Shown: piece after piece, positions 1 to 7,458 of the stretch
How the letters are laid out: the number at the start of each line of letters is the position of its first letter
How positions within the stretch are numbered: the stretch's first letter is position 1
DNA from: Caulobacteraceae bacterium
GTDB lineage: Bacteria > Pseudomonadota > Alphaproteobacteria > Caulobacterales > Caulobacteraceae
DNA: 11,726 nt
Reading direction: 5' to 3'
Assembly (NCBI GenBank): GCA_030151985.1
Contig: JASLDZ010000084.1
Span: 1 to 11,726 of the forward strand
Position numbers and translations under genes: made by a program
The notes under the pieces: model-generated
Database searches by the model: none
Seen by the model: the letters and a program-made list of their open reading frames with translations, nothing else
Told to the model about the DNA's origin: nothing

Positions 1-1
1 C

Positions 2-460
2 CAGATCAAAGCCCTGGCGCACGCGCCCTTCGCGCCGCTCTTCACCCTCGCCGACGACGTGCTCGCCGCCCGGGGCGCCGTCCGCCGGATCGCCGACGCC
101 CGGCCGGGTTATCCCTGCCGCGTCAGCCTCGAGGACGCCGATCTGGGCGAGACGGTGATCCTCGTCCACCATGAGCACCAGTCCGCCGACAGCCCGTTCC
201 GCGCCAGCCACGCGATCTATGTCCGAGAGGGAGCGGTGCAGGCCACGCCTGGCCGGGGAGAGGTTCCGCACCTCCTGCGCTCCCGCACGCTGTCGCTGCG
301 TGCTTTCGACGCCGCGGGCATGATGCTGGACGCCGACCTCGTGGACGGGACAGGCCTGGAGGACGCGACCGAACGGCTGCTGGCCGACCCCGCCGTCGCC
401 TACCTGCACGTCCACTTCGCCAAGCCCGGCTGCTTCGCCTGCCGGATCGACCGGGCCTGA
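2..460 (+). CDS. DUF1203 family protein (5' end outside window)
   Basis: An open frame runs from the left edge without a stop and ends at TGA 458-460. About 152 residues are visible, and probably only a few N-terminal residues are missing, because DUF1203 proteins are about 155-160 residues long. Family-typical stretches are seen in order: APFAPLFTLAD near the N-terminus, then PGYPCRVSLEDADLGE, a HEHQSADSPFRASHAIYVRE segment, LSLRAFDAAGMMLDADLVDG, and the C-terminal HVHFAKPGCFACRIDRA. The biochemical role of DUF1203 is unknown to me. The conserved His and Cys residues might suggest metal or nucleotide binding, but that is speculation. No signal peptide or membrane segment is seen. The GTG at 59 is an internal codon, since the family match continues upstream of it. 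The gene is convergent with the T6SS operon and is probably a neighbouring housekeeping or hypothetical gene, not a secretion component. Confidence 0.85.
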   Translation, partial: QIKALAHAPFAPLFTLADDVLAARGAVRRIADARPGYPCRVSLEDADLGETVILVHHEHQSADSPFRASHAIYVREGAVQATPGRGEVPHLLRSRTLSLRAFDAAGMMLDADLVDGTGLEDATERLLADPAVAYLHVHFAKPGCFACRIDRA

Positions 461-473
461 CGTGACGGCGCGC

Positions 474-505
474 TCGGCGGCGGGGAGACGCCTCCTCGCC
501 GCCGA
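474..505. terminator. GC-rich hairpin between convergent genes, probable bidirectional terminator
   Basis: The arms are 474-487 and 492-505 around a 4-base loop (488-491). On the + strand they form a 14-bp stem with a single G.U wobble. On the - strand the wobble becomes an A.C mismatch, so the stem still largely holds. The hairpin fills most of the 52 bases between the DUF1203 stop (460) and the tssH stop (513-515). Neither side is followed by a T-run, so it is not a textbook Rho-independent terminator; U-less hairpins of this kind are common at gene ends in GC-rich bacteria. Confidence 0.6.
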
Positions 506-512
506 CGGCCGC

Positions 513-3275
513 TTATGCGAACGCGTACTGGAAGCCGGTTCCGTCGGTGGTGACGTCGATGCCCTTCACCTCCTCGCCGCCCATCTGCCGGTTCAGGAGC
601 TCGATGGAGAGCTCGGGCAGCATGGTGTTGGTGAGGATGGCGTCGATCATCCGGCCGCCCGAGGCGACCTCGTTGCAGCGGGAGACGATCAGGTCGACCA
701 CCGCGTCGTCGTACTTGAACGCGATGCCGTGGTTCTCGGCCACACGCTTGACGATGCGGTTCAGCTGGAGCTTGACGATGCCCTTCAGCATCTCCGGGCT
801 GAGCGGATAGTAGGGCAGGACGATCAGGCGGCCGAGCAGCGCCGGCGGGAACACCTTGAGCAGATCGGGGCGCAGCTGCTGGGCCAGGCTCTCCGGATCG
901 GGCTTGGTCTCCTCGTCTTCCGAGAGGCTGGTGATCAGATCGGTGCCGACGTTGGTGGTGAGCAGGATCAGGCAGTTCTTGAAGTCGATGTAGCGACCCT
1001 CGCTGTCGTCCATGTACCCCTTGTCGAACACCTGGAAGAACATCTCGTGGACGTCGGGGTGGGCCTTCTCCACCTCGTCGAGCAGCACCACGCTGTACGG
1101 CCGCCGCCGCACCGCCTCCGTCAGCACCCCGCCCTGGCCGTAGCCGACGTAGCCCGCGGGCGCGCCCTTCAGCGTCGAGACGGTGTGCGCCTCCTGGAAC
1201 TCGCTCATGTTGATGACGATCATCGAGTCGTCGCCCGAGTAGAGCAGCTCGGACAGCACGTGCGCCGTCTCGGTCTTGCCGACGCCCGAGGGCCCGGCGA
1301 GCATGAAGACGCCGACCGGCTTGTTGGGGTTGTCCAGCTTGGCGCGGCTGGTCTGGATGCGCTTGGCGATCGCGTCCATCGAGTGGTCTTGGCCGACCAC
1401 GCGCTTCTTCAGCTGCTCGGAGATGGTGAGGACGGAGGCGATCTCGTCCTTGACCATCCGGCCGATGGGGATGCCGGTCCAGTCGCCGACCACCGCCGCC
1501 ACCGCGTCGGCGTCGACCTCGGCGAACACCATGGGGCTGTCGCCCTGGGCCGAGCGCATCTCGGCAAGCGCCGCGTCGAGCTGGGTCTCGGCGTCGGCCA
1601 GCGAGAGCTTGGGCGCCGCCTCGACCGCCGCTTCGGTGGCCGCGGCGTCGGCGGCGCCGGTGGAGAACTCGGCGCCCGTCTCGCCCTCGTCGCCCGGTAG
1701 GGCGGCGACGGCTTCCGGCGACACACCCTGGGAGCCCCGCGCCGCCTGGAAGGCCGCGCGCGCCGCCTTGGCCTTCTCGAGCGCGGCCTTCTCGGCGTCC
1801 CACTTCGCCACGATGGCGTCGGCGTCGGCCTGGGCCGTGGCCAGCGTCTCCTTCAGCTTGCCGACGCGGTCGCCGGTGGAGGCGTAGCGGCCCTCGACCT
1901 CGCGCTCCGCGATCTCGATCTCGACCTGCAAGAGCTCGACCCGGCGCTTGCGGTCTTCCACCTGCGCAGGCGTGGAGTGCTGGCTGACAGCCACCCGGGC
2001 GGCGGCCGTATCAAGCAGGCTGACCGCCTTGTCCGGCAGCTGGCGGGCGGGGACGTAGCGCTGGCTGAGCTTGACGGCCGACTCCACCGCCTCGTCCAGC
2101 ACGATCACGCCGTGGTGCTTCTCCATCATCGGCGCGACGGAGCGGATCATGGCGACCGCCTTGTCGGTCTCGGGCTCGCCGACGTTGACGGTCTGGAAGC
2201 GGCGGGTCAGCGCCGGGTCCTTCTCGAAATACTGGCGGTACTCGGCCCAGGTGGTGGCCGCGATGGTGCGCAGCTGCCCGCGGGCGAGCGCGGGCTTCAG
2301 CAGGTTGGCCGCGTCGCCCGTGCCCGCCGCGCCGCCGGCGCCGATCAGAGTGTGGGCCTCGTCGATGAACAGGATGATCGGCTTGGGCGAGCTCTCGACC
2401 TCGTCGATCACCTGGCGGAGGCGCTTCTCGAACTCGCCCTTCATGCTGGCGCCGGCCTGCATCAGGCCGATGTCGAGCGAGCGCAGCGTCACGTCGCGCA
2501 GAACGGGCGGCACGTCGCCGTCGGCGATACGGCGGGCGAAACCCTCCACCACGGCGGTCTTGCCCACCCCGGCCTCGCCGGTGAGGATCGGGTTGTTCTG
2601 GCGGCGGCGCAGCAGGATGTCGATGCACTGGCGGATCTCGGCGTCGCGGCCGACGATCTTGTCGATCTTGCCTTCCTTGGCGCGGGCGGTGAGGTCGACC
2701 GAATACTTGACCAGCGCCTCGCCTTCCTGCGCCGAGCCGGGCGCGGCCTCTCCGGGCGTGGCGAAGCCTTCGCCGGGGCTGGCCGCGGCCGTTCCGACCT
2801 CGGACGAGGCCGCCGTGATCTTCTCGAACCCGTCCCCCAGCGAGTCGATGCTGATCTTCCGGAACTCGGGGCTCATGTTGTAGAGCGCGTTCTTCAGGCT
2901 CTGGGTCTTCAGCATGCCGAAGATCAGGTGGCCCGAGCGCACCTTGCCGGCCGAGAACTGCAGGCTCGCGTAGAGCCAGCCGTTCTGCGTCGCCTCCTCC
3001 ACCAGGGGCGAGAAGTCGCTGACCGAGGTCGCGCCTCGAGGCAGCTGGTCGAGCGCGGCCACCACGTCGCGCGCCAGCTTGGCGTCGTCCATCTTGAAGG
3101 CGGTGCGGATGGCGGCGACGTCGTTGCGGCTGTCCTGCAGCAGCACGTGCACCCAGTGGACCAGCTCCACATACGGGTTGCCCCGCATCTTGGCGAAGCT
3201 GGTCGCCGTCTCGATCGCCTTCAGCGAGGTCGCGTTCAGCCGCCCGAACAGCGATGCGCGTGAAATCTCGGCCAT
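513..3275 (-). CDS. tssH: T6SS sheath-recycling AAA+ ATPase ClpV (TssH)
   Basis: ClpV is the cytoplasmic hexameric unfoldase that pulls apart contracted TssB/TssC sheath so that subunits can be reused. The 920-residue product has the full layout. A double Clp-N domain covers about 1-150, followed by an Ala/Gly/Glu linker (about 156-186). The first AAA+ module has Walker A GEAGVGKT 233-240, Walker B ILFIDEAH 301-308 and arginine-finger TRRF 357-360. A middle helical domain spans about 430-510. The second AAA+ module has Walker A GPSGVGKT 661-668, Walker B VVLLDEVEKAHP 729-740, sensor-1 TTN 773-775, GRL 815-817 and sensor-2 GGRM 873-876. The D2-small domain runs to the end, so both ATPase sites look intact. 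ATG 3275 follows a GGGGGGAGA ribosome site, 20 bases after the tssG stop, and it is the last gene of the operon. ClpB is excluded by the T6SS context and the ClpV-like N-terminus. An odd point is a low-complexity acidic/Ala insert at about 515-556, before D2. Confidence 0.97.
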   Translation of the reverse strand: MAEISRASLFGRLNATSLKAIETATSFAKMRGNPYVELVHWVHVLLQDSRNDVAAIRTAFKMDDAKLARDVVAALDQLPRGATSVSDFSPLVEEATQNGWLYASLQFSAGKVRSGHLIFGMLKTQSLKNALYNMSPEFRKISIDSLGDGFEKITAASSEVGTAAASPGEGFATPGEAAPGSAQEGEALVKYSVDLTARAKEGKIDKIVGRDAEIRQCIDILLRRRQNNPILTGEAGVGKTAVVEGFARRIADGDVPPVLRDVTLRSLDIGLMQAGASMKGEFEKRLRQVIDEVESSPKPIILFIDEAHTLIGAGGAAGTGDAANLLKPALARGQLRTIAATTWAEYRQYFEKDPALTRRFQTVNVGEPETDKAVAMIRSVAPMMEKHHGVIVLDEAVESAVKLSQRYVPARQLPDKAVSLLDTAAARVAVSQHSTPAQVEDRKRRVELLQVEIEIAEREVEGRYASTGDRVGKLKETLATAQADADAIVAKWDAEKAALEKAKAARAAFQAARGSQGVSPEAVAALPGDEGETGAEFSTGAADAAATEAAVEAAPKLSLADAETQLDAALAEMRSAQGDSPMVFAEVDADAVAAVVGDWTGIPIGRMVKDEIASVLTISEQLKKRVVGQDHSMDAIAKRIQTSRAKLDNPNKPVGVFMLAGPSGVGKTETAHVLSELLYSGDDSMIVINMSEFQEAHTVSTLKGAPAGYVGYGQGGVLTEAVRRRPYSVVLLDEVEKAHPDVHEMFFQVFDKGYMDDSEGRYIDFKNCLILLTTNVGTDLITSLSEDEETKPDPESLAQQLRPDLLKVFPPALLGRLIVLPYYPLSPEMLKGIVKLQLNRIVKRVAENHGIAFKYDDAVVDLIVSRCNEVASGGRMIDAILTNTMLPELSIELLNRQMGGEEVKGIDVTTDGTGFQYAFA

Positions 3276-3295
3276 GTCGTGTCTCCCCCCGGTCC

Positions 3296-4324
3296 CTAGT
3301 TCCTGATCCGCGCGTCGGCGCGCACGATTCCCGGCCGGCCCATCGGCGCGGCCCAGCTCATCAGTCCGAGCGCCGCGCGACCGTCGAGCCGGGCGCCGAG
3401 CGCGTGCGGCTCCTCGATCTCCAGCTCCAGCTCCCAGCTGAGTTCGCTGGGGGCGAGCGCGTGCAGCGCCTCGCGCGCCGCCTCGTGCGCCGGCTGGCCC
3501 GGCAGGAGGCGGGCGTAGTCCTCGGTGGAGACGGCGCGGACCATCACCCGGAAGGTGTCCTCCGCCTGCCGCACGCGGCCGCCCAGGAGCGTGTCGACGC
3601 CCAGCGCGTTGTAGCGGCCGCCCCTGTCGGGCGCGCCCAGCCGGGTCCGGTCGGCCGGATCGATGTCGCGCCAGCGCGCCACGAACTCCATCAACCGCAC
3701 GGGACGCTTCAGGATGTGGCTCAGTCCGTCGCGCAGCACCGCCGCCGACCGGCGCGAGACGAAGGCGCCGGCGTAGTGCAGCCGTCGCTGCTGGTCGAAG
3801 CCGCCGAAGCCGGCCGCCTCGTCCGTCACCGCGCCCGCGCCCGAGAGCGCCGCCAGGTAGCCGCCGAAACGGTCGTCGGCCGGCCGGTCCGCCTGGGCCG
3901 CGGGCTGGGTGTCGGCCCAGGCGCGGTAGAAGAACTGCAGCATCCGGTCGGTCAGCACGTCGAGCCAGCGGCCGAAAGGCCGGTGCTCGCTCATGCGCTT
4001 CTCGTAGAAGAGGTATTCGGTCAGGTGGAGGGGCAGCGCGCCCATCGGCCCGGTCAGCCCCATGAACAGGCTGCGCACCCGGCGGCGGCCCTTGGCCGTG
4101 GGCTCCACCGCCTCGATCGTCGCGGCCGGGAAGGAAAGGCTCGCCCCGTGCGCCAGGTCGGCGACGTTCTGCGCCGGCAGGCGCGAGCGGCCGATGCGCG
4201 GCAGCTTCGGCGCGAGCGCCTCCGCCCGGCGCATCAGCGCCAGGAAGCCCCAGCGGCCGGGCTCGCGCCCCGCGGCGTCCAAGAGGGTCAGATGGTCGGG
4301 CGTCGGCCTGTCCGCGCGGGCCAC
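3296..4324 (-). CDS. tssG: T6SS baseplate protein TssG
   Basis: TssG (ImpH/VasB, DUF1305) joins two TssF copies in each baseplate wedge, linking TssE, TssK and the VgrG hub. The 342-residue product shows the family N-terminus (WGFLALMRRAEALAP, about 25-39, then PRIGRSRLP). The hallmark FMGLTGPMGALPLHLTEYL follows at about 87-105, with the typical LSHILKRPVRLMEFVARW and the C-terminal SELSWELELEI region. The start is GTG at 4322-4324, inside the end of tssF in another frame (37-base overlap). I chose it because a strong GGGGGAGG site sits 7 bases upstream and the next ATG (residue 31) would cut into conserved sequence. The overlap suggests translational coupling to tssF. The gene ends with TAG, 20 bases before tssH. 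The length is normal and nothing appears broken. Confidence 0.95.
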   Translation of the reverse strand: MARADRPTPDHLTLLDAAGREPGRWGFLALMRRAEALAPKLPRIGRSRLPAQNVADLAHGASLSFPAATIEAVEPTAKGRRRVRSLFMGLTGPMGALPLHLTEYLFYEKRMSEHRPFGRWLDVLTDRMLQFFYRAWADTQPAAQADRPADDRFGGYLAALSGAGAVTDEAAGFGGFDQQRRLHYAGAFVSRRSAAVLRDGLSHILKRPVRLMEFVARWRDIDPADRTRLGAPDRGGRYNALGVDTLLGGRVRQAEDTFRVMVRAVSTEDYARLLPGQPAHEAAREALHALAPSELSWELELEIEEPHALGARLDGRAALGLMSWAAPMGRPGIVRADARIRN

Positions 4325-6141
4325 CGCGCGACCTCCCCCTGGTCGGGAGACTCGAACACCGTCTCCACGAAGCTGTTGACCGAGGCGAACTCCGCCAGGA
4401 ACCGATCGACCACCGCCGTGAACAGGTACATGCGGCCGTTCTCGTAGGAGGCGTCGTCCAGTCGGATCGTCGCCTGCCGACCCCGCCCGAACGCCAGCCG
4501 GTCCACGTCCGACACGCGGCGTGTGACCGATCGCGACGTCACCTTCTGGATGCCGTCGATCTGGCGGCGCATCACCGGGTCTTCGGGCCGCCCGTAGAGC
4601 GCCAGGTGGTCCTTGAGCAGGTCCGGCGCGCCGTCCGGCCCGTCGATCAGCGAGGCGTAGTTGGGCGTCAGGTGGCTGATCACCCGCCAGGCGGCGTCGC
4701 CCAGGCCCAGCGGAGGGCGGGGGCGGGTGGGCGCGCGCAGCATCTCCACCCCGGCCAGCGACACCGCGCCCGGATTGAGGTCGAACGCGCCCGAGCCGAA
4801 GCGTAGGAGCTCCGGCAGCTCCCGGTTGGTGACCAGCGCCCGCAGCGACACCTCGTAGATGTCGTCCAGCCGCTCCGCCTCACCCGGCGAGGTGAGGCTG
4901 AGGAAGGTCTCGGTGCCGACGTAGTCGGTGCGCCGCTTCAGCCGCTGCTCCTTGGTGGAGAGCCGGCGCGGACGCAGGCGCGTGACGTAGAAGATCGCGT
5001 CGCGCCAGTCGTAGAGCAGGGTGCCGAACGCATACAGCGGCGCCGCCGGCCGCGCCCCGCCGACCCGGCCGTGCGCCGTCACCTGCTCGATGCGGTAGAC
5101 CTCGAAATCCACCGGCCGCGTCCGGTCGGCGATCACCTGGTGCTCGTGCTCGTACGGGCTGATCGAGGTGCGGCCCAGGCTCATCTCGAACAGGTTGATC
5201 GCCGGCGTCGCGAACAGCCGCAGGGTCTCGGCGGTGACCACGTCGATCAGCGCCGAGGCGCTGCGCTTGAACAGCACCACCACGTCGCAGTGGGTCTGGC
5301 AGCGGGAGAAGGCCGCGCCCAGGCCGGTGAAGTTCGCGAACAGGAACCGCTCGGGGCAGGCGAAATACTCCGACAGCACCCGGTAGCCGCGGAAGGCGCG
5401 CCCCTCGTGCGGCAGCAGCGCCTGGTCCTCGCCGAAGCCGTAGGGCTCGGGCCGCGGCAGGCCGGGCAGGCGCACCACCGGCTTGGCGTCGGTCTCGGCC
5501 ACCACCGCCACCGCGTCGCCGAGGAGCTGGCGGTAGAGCTCGCCGGGGGTGGACTCCGAGCCTGCCAGGTAGACGGGCAGGGACTCGGGCGAGATGTTGG
5601 CCAGCGGTCCCGCCGTCGAGGTGAAGCGGATGCGCAGGCCCGCTTCCGCCCGCACACCCGCCGCCGCGGCGTAGCCCGCCACCGACGCGCGGGACGGCAG
5701 GTACTGCGCCTCGGTGATCGCCAGCGGCAGGAGCTCGACCGCCTGGCCGGTGCGGAAGGTCACGGGCGTGTCGTGGCCGGGGACCGCGCCCGTCAGCGGC
5801 GTCAGGCGCGGCACGACCTGGCCCTTGGCGAGGGTCTCGTCCCCCTCCTCCGGCTTCAGCGAGACCACGCACATCGAGGGCGTGGGCGCGAGATAGTTGG
5901 GCTGGATCGCCTGCAGGAGGTGCTGGGTGAAGTCCGGGAACTGGTCCGAGATCTTCAGGTTCACCCGGGCCGCCAGGAAGGCCACGCCCTCCAGCAGCCG
6001 CTCGACATAGGGATCGGGATCGTTCGGCGTCTTCAGGCCGAGGTAGCCGGCGACGACCTCGTGCTCGGTCCCGAACTCCTTGGCGCTCTCGCGCAGGTAG
6101 GCGAGTTCGTCGTTGTAGGCGCGCAGGAGCCGGGGGTCCAA
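4288..6141 (-). CDS. tssF: T6SS baseplate protein TssF
   Basis: TssF (ImpG/VasA, DUF879) is a baseplate wedge protein that complexes with TssG, TssE and TssK. At 617 residues it has the usual family length. The N-terminus is diagnostic: MDPRLLRAYNDELAYLRES (1-19), DPYVERLLEGVAFLAARV (about 43-60), then DQFPDFTQHLL and NYLAPTPSM up to residue 90. Later family segments include FRGYRVLSEYFACPERFLF and a VRLP/RPEPYGF region. The start is TTG at 6139-6141. No ATG exists until residue 90, and the TTG begins exactly where the family's MDPRLL motif begins. A GGGAG site lies 8 bases upstream. The gap to the tssE stop is 5 bases. The last 37 bases overlap tssG. The rare start may keep TssF yield low, as fits a minor structural part; this is inference. 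Confidence 0.96.
   Translation of the reverse strand: MDPRLLRAYNDELAYLRESAKEFGTEHEVVAGYLGLKTPNDPDPYVERLLEGVAFLAARVNLKISDQFPDFTQHLLQAIQPNYLAPTPSMCVVSLKPEEGDETLAKGQVVPRLTPLTGAVPGHDTPVTFRTGQAVELLPLAITEAQYLPSRASVAGYAAAAGVRAEAGLRIRFTSTAGPLANISPESLPVYLAGSESTPGELYRQLLGDAVAVVAETDAKPVVRLPGLPRPEPYGFGEDQALLPHEGRAFRGYRVLSEYFACPERFLFANFTGLGAAFSRCQTHCDVVVLFKRSASALIDVVTAETLRLFATPAINLFEMSLGRTSISPYEHEHQVIADRTRPVDFEVYRIEQVTAHGRVGGARPAAPLYAFGTLLYDWRDAIFYVTRLRPRRLSTKEQRLKRRTDYVGTETFLSLTSPGEAERLDDIYEVSLRALVTNRELPELLRFGSGAFDLNPGAVSLAGVEMLRAPTRPRPPLGLGDAAWRVISHLTPNYASLIDGPDGAPDLLKDHLALYGRPEDPVMRRQIDGIQKVTSRSVTRRVSDVDRLAFGRGRQATIRLDDASYENGRMYLFTAVVDRFLAEFASVNSFVETVFESPDQGEVARWPARTGRRPTI
4332..4339 (-). promoter_or_regulatory. 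Ribosome binding site deciding the GTG start of tssG
   Basis: On the - strand this reads GGGGGAGG, with 7 bases before GTG 4324. It lies inside the coding sequence of tssF and supports an overlapping, independently initiated but coupled tssG start. Confidence 0.65.
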
Positions 6142-6146
6142 GGCGC

Positions 6147-6677
6147 CTACTCCCGCACGACGGCTTCGCCCGTCTCCACCTCGACGTTGGCGAAGAACTT
6201 GACCGGCAGGCCCTTCACCGCCCCGGTGATGTCGCCGTGGATCACGTAGGAGACGGCGTTGTCGAAGCCGACGCCCGGCTCGGCCTCCACCCGCGTCTTT
6301 TCCGGGTCCATCCGCGGCTCGAAGGTTCGGATCGCCGCCTCGATCTCGCGCGCCCGGCTCTGCACCGCCTTGGCGGTGGAGACGCGGCCCGTCAGGTCCG
6401 GCAGGCCGTAGTTCAGCACCGAGGTCTGCACCTGCGGATAGCGCGACAGGTCCTGCCCCGCCGCCATGTGCACCGTGTTGAGCAGCCAGCTCAGCTCGCG
6501 CCGCACCGTCGTTCGCAGCGCGCTTTCGGTATAGCGGTCCAGATCGATGCGGACTCCGCCCGTGGCCCGGGCCTGCGCGTCGGTGAGTTCGGAACGCCCC
6601 TCGTCGAGCACCGCGGTGACGCGCTCGCTGAGCGTGAGCTTGTCGAACAGCGTGGGGTTGAGCTTGGCTTCCTTCAT
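6147..6677 (-). CDS. tssE: T6SS baseplate protein TssE (gp25-like)
   Basis: TssE resembles phage T4 gp25, the baseplate protein from which sheath polymerisation starts. The 176-residue product begins MKEAKLNPTLFDKLTLSE, followed by the DLDRYTESALRTTVRRELSW region. The gp25 signature is ELSWLLNT at 61-68, matching the conserved E-L-x-x-L-L-N-T pattern. YPQVQTSVLNYGLPDLTGR (80-98) and the C-terminal VKFFANVEVETGE strand region complete the domain. The same frame stays open upstream to 7208 but overlaps tagJ there and has no family similarity. ATG 6677 has a GAAGG site 6 bases away and lies 10 bases after the tagJ stop, so it is preferred. The gene ends in TAG, 5 bases before tssF. It appears intact and cytoplasmic. 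Confidence 0.94.
   Translation of the reverse strand: MKEAKLNPTLFDKLTLSERVTAVLDEGRSELTDAQARATGGVRIDLDRYTESALRTTVRRELSWLLNTVHMAAGQDLSRYPQVQTSVLNYGLPDLTGRVSTAKAVQSRAREIEAAIRTFEPRMDPEKTRVEAEPGVGFDNAVSYVIHGDITGAVKGLPVKFFANVEVETGEAVVRE
6150..6154 (-). promoter_or_regulatory. Ribosome binding site for the TTG start of tssF
   Basis: On the - strand this reads GGGAG, 8 bases before TTG 6141, within the last codons of tssE. It supports TTG as the real tssF start together with the family alignment of the N-terminus. Confidence 0.5.
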
Positions 6678-6687
6678 GGCCGGCCTT

Positions 6688-7458
6688 CTAGGCCATGACG
6701 ATCTCGCGGAAATCGAGCACCCCCGTCTCGGCGCCGTCGTCGCGCGACCACAGGCGTTGGCCGAGCGGTGCGTCGCCTTCCCATTCGGTGGCGCGGCCGA
6801 GCCGCAGCGTGTCCGAGGCCGCTTCCGTTCCGGGGTAGCGGGCGGGGAGGAGGGCCGCGGCCGACTGGCCGGAGCGCAGCGCCATCTCCACCGGCAGCCA
6901 GACCACGTCGCGCAGGTCGCGGGGGCCTTCGGTCTTGATCCTCGAGACGGCCTCGAACGGCACGAGCCCCCAGCGTCCGGCGACGATCGCCTCGAAGCAG
7001 GGGCCGAGCCGGGGGTCGGAGTCGGCGATCCAGCCGAACTTCTGGCCGTCGATCTCGCCGGGCGTGTCTCCGGCCGCGTCGAAGGCCGCGTCCCGCAGCG
7101 CCGAGCCTTCCTGGGCGCGGCCCGCGGCCAACGCGCCGAGGCCTTCGGCCAGCTGGTCGATCCAGGGCGAGGACGAGACGAGCACGGGGAAGGGAGCCTG
7201 GCCGGCATAGGCCTTGGCGCGCTGCCCTTCCGCGGTGATCGCCTGGTGGTAGACGGTGGAGAGCATCTGCACCTCCCCCGCCAGCGAGGCGAGGGCGCGC
7301 AGCTGGGTGACGGCCTTGTCCCAGTCCCCTTGGACCGCCATCACCTGCCACAGGAACATGCGGGCGCCCTGGTCGCCGGGCGCCCGCTTGACCGTGTCGA
7401 CCAACGCCGCGCGAACGGCCGAAAGGTCGCCCGCGCGGAGAAGGTCGTCGCCGACCAT
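6688..7458 (-). CDS. tagJ: T6SS accessory protein TagJ (ImpE family, HsiE1-like)
   Basis: TagJ/ImpE proteins occur in a subset of T6SSs. The P. aeruginosa homologue HsiE1 binds the sheath protein TssB1 and is thought to connect sheath and ClpV. The 256-residue product shows the family pattern. The N-terminal part resembles TPR helices: LLRAGDLSAVRAALVDTVKR, then FLWQVMAVQGDWDKAVTQLR (about 36-55). The ImpE core follows with GEIDGQKFGWIADSDPRLGP (134-153), GRWGLVPFEAVSRI (161-174), GPRDLRDVVWLPVE (178-191) and LLPARYPGTE (203-212). ATG 7458 overlaps the hcp stop as TAATG, indicating translational coupling to hcp. The frame is open further upstream to 7614, but that part is out-of-frame hcp sequence. 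It ends 10 bases before tssE. No signal or membrane segment is seen. Confidence 0.93.
   Translation of the reverse strand: MVGDDLLRAGDLSAVRAALVDTVKRAPGDQGARMFLWQVMAVQGDWDKAVTQLRALASLAGEVQMLSTVYHQAITAEGQRAKAYAGQAPFPVLVSSSPWIDQLAEGLGALAAGRAQEGSALRDAAFDAAGDTPGEIDGQKFGWIADSDPRLGPCFEAIVAGRWGLVPFEAVSRIKTEGPRDLRDVVWLPVEMALRSGQSAAALLPARYPGTEAASDTLRLGRATEWEGDAPLGQRLWSRDDGAETGVLDFREIVMA

Noticed and set aside
462..1700. A 412-codon open frame on the + strand opposite tssH, and similar long frames opposite tssG, tssF and tssE
   Set aside because: These have the biased composition of GC-driven shadow frames, no family resemblance, and overlap genuine T6SS genes.
6678..6685. GGCCGGCC palindrome between tagJ and tssE
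   Set aside because: An isolated 8-base palindrome is expected by chance in GC-rich DNA; it simply fills the space between the tssE ribosome site and ATG.
6147..7208. A 353-residue version of tssE extending over tagJ
   Set aside because: The added N-terminal half is low-complexity Arg/Pro/Ser shadow of tagJ. TssE proteins are about 130-180 residues long and the ATG at 6677 has a ribosome site.
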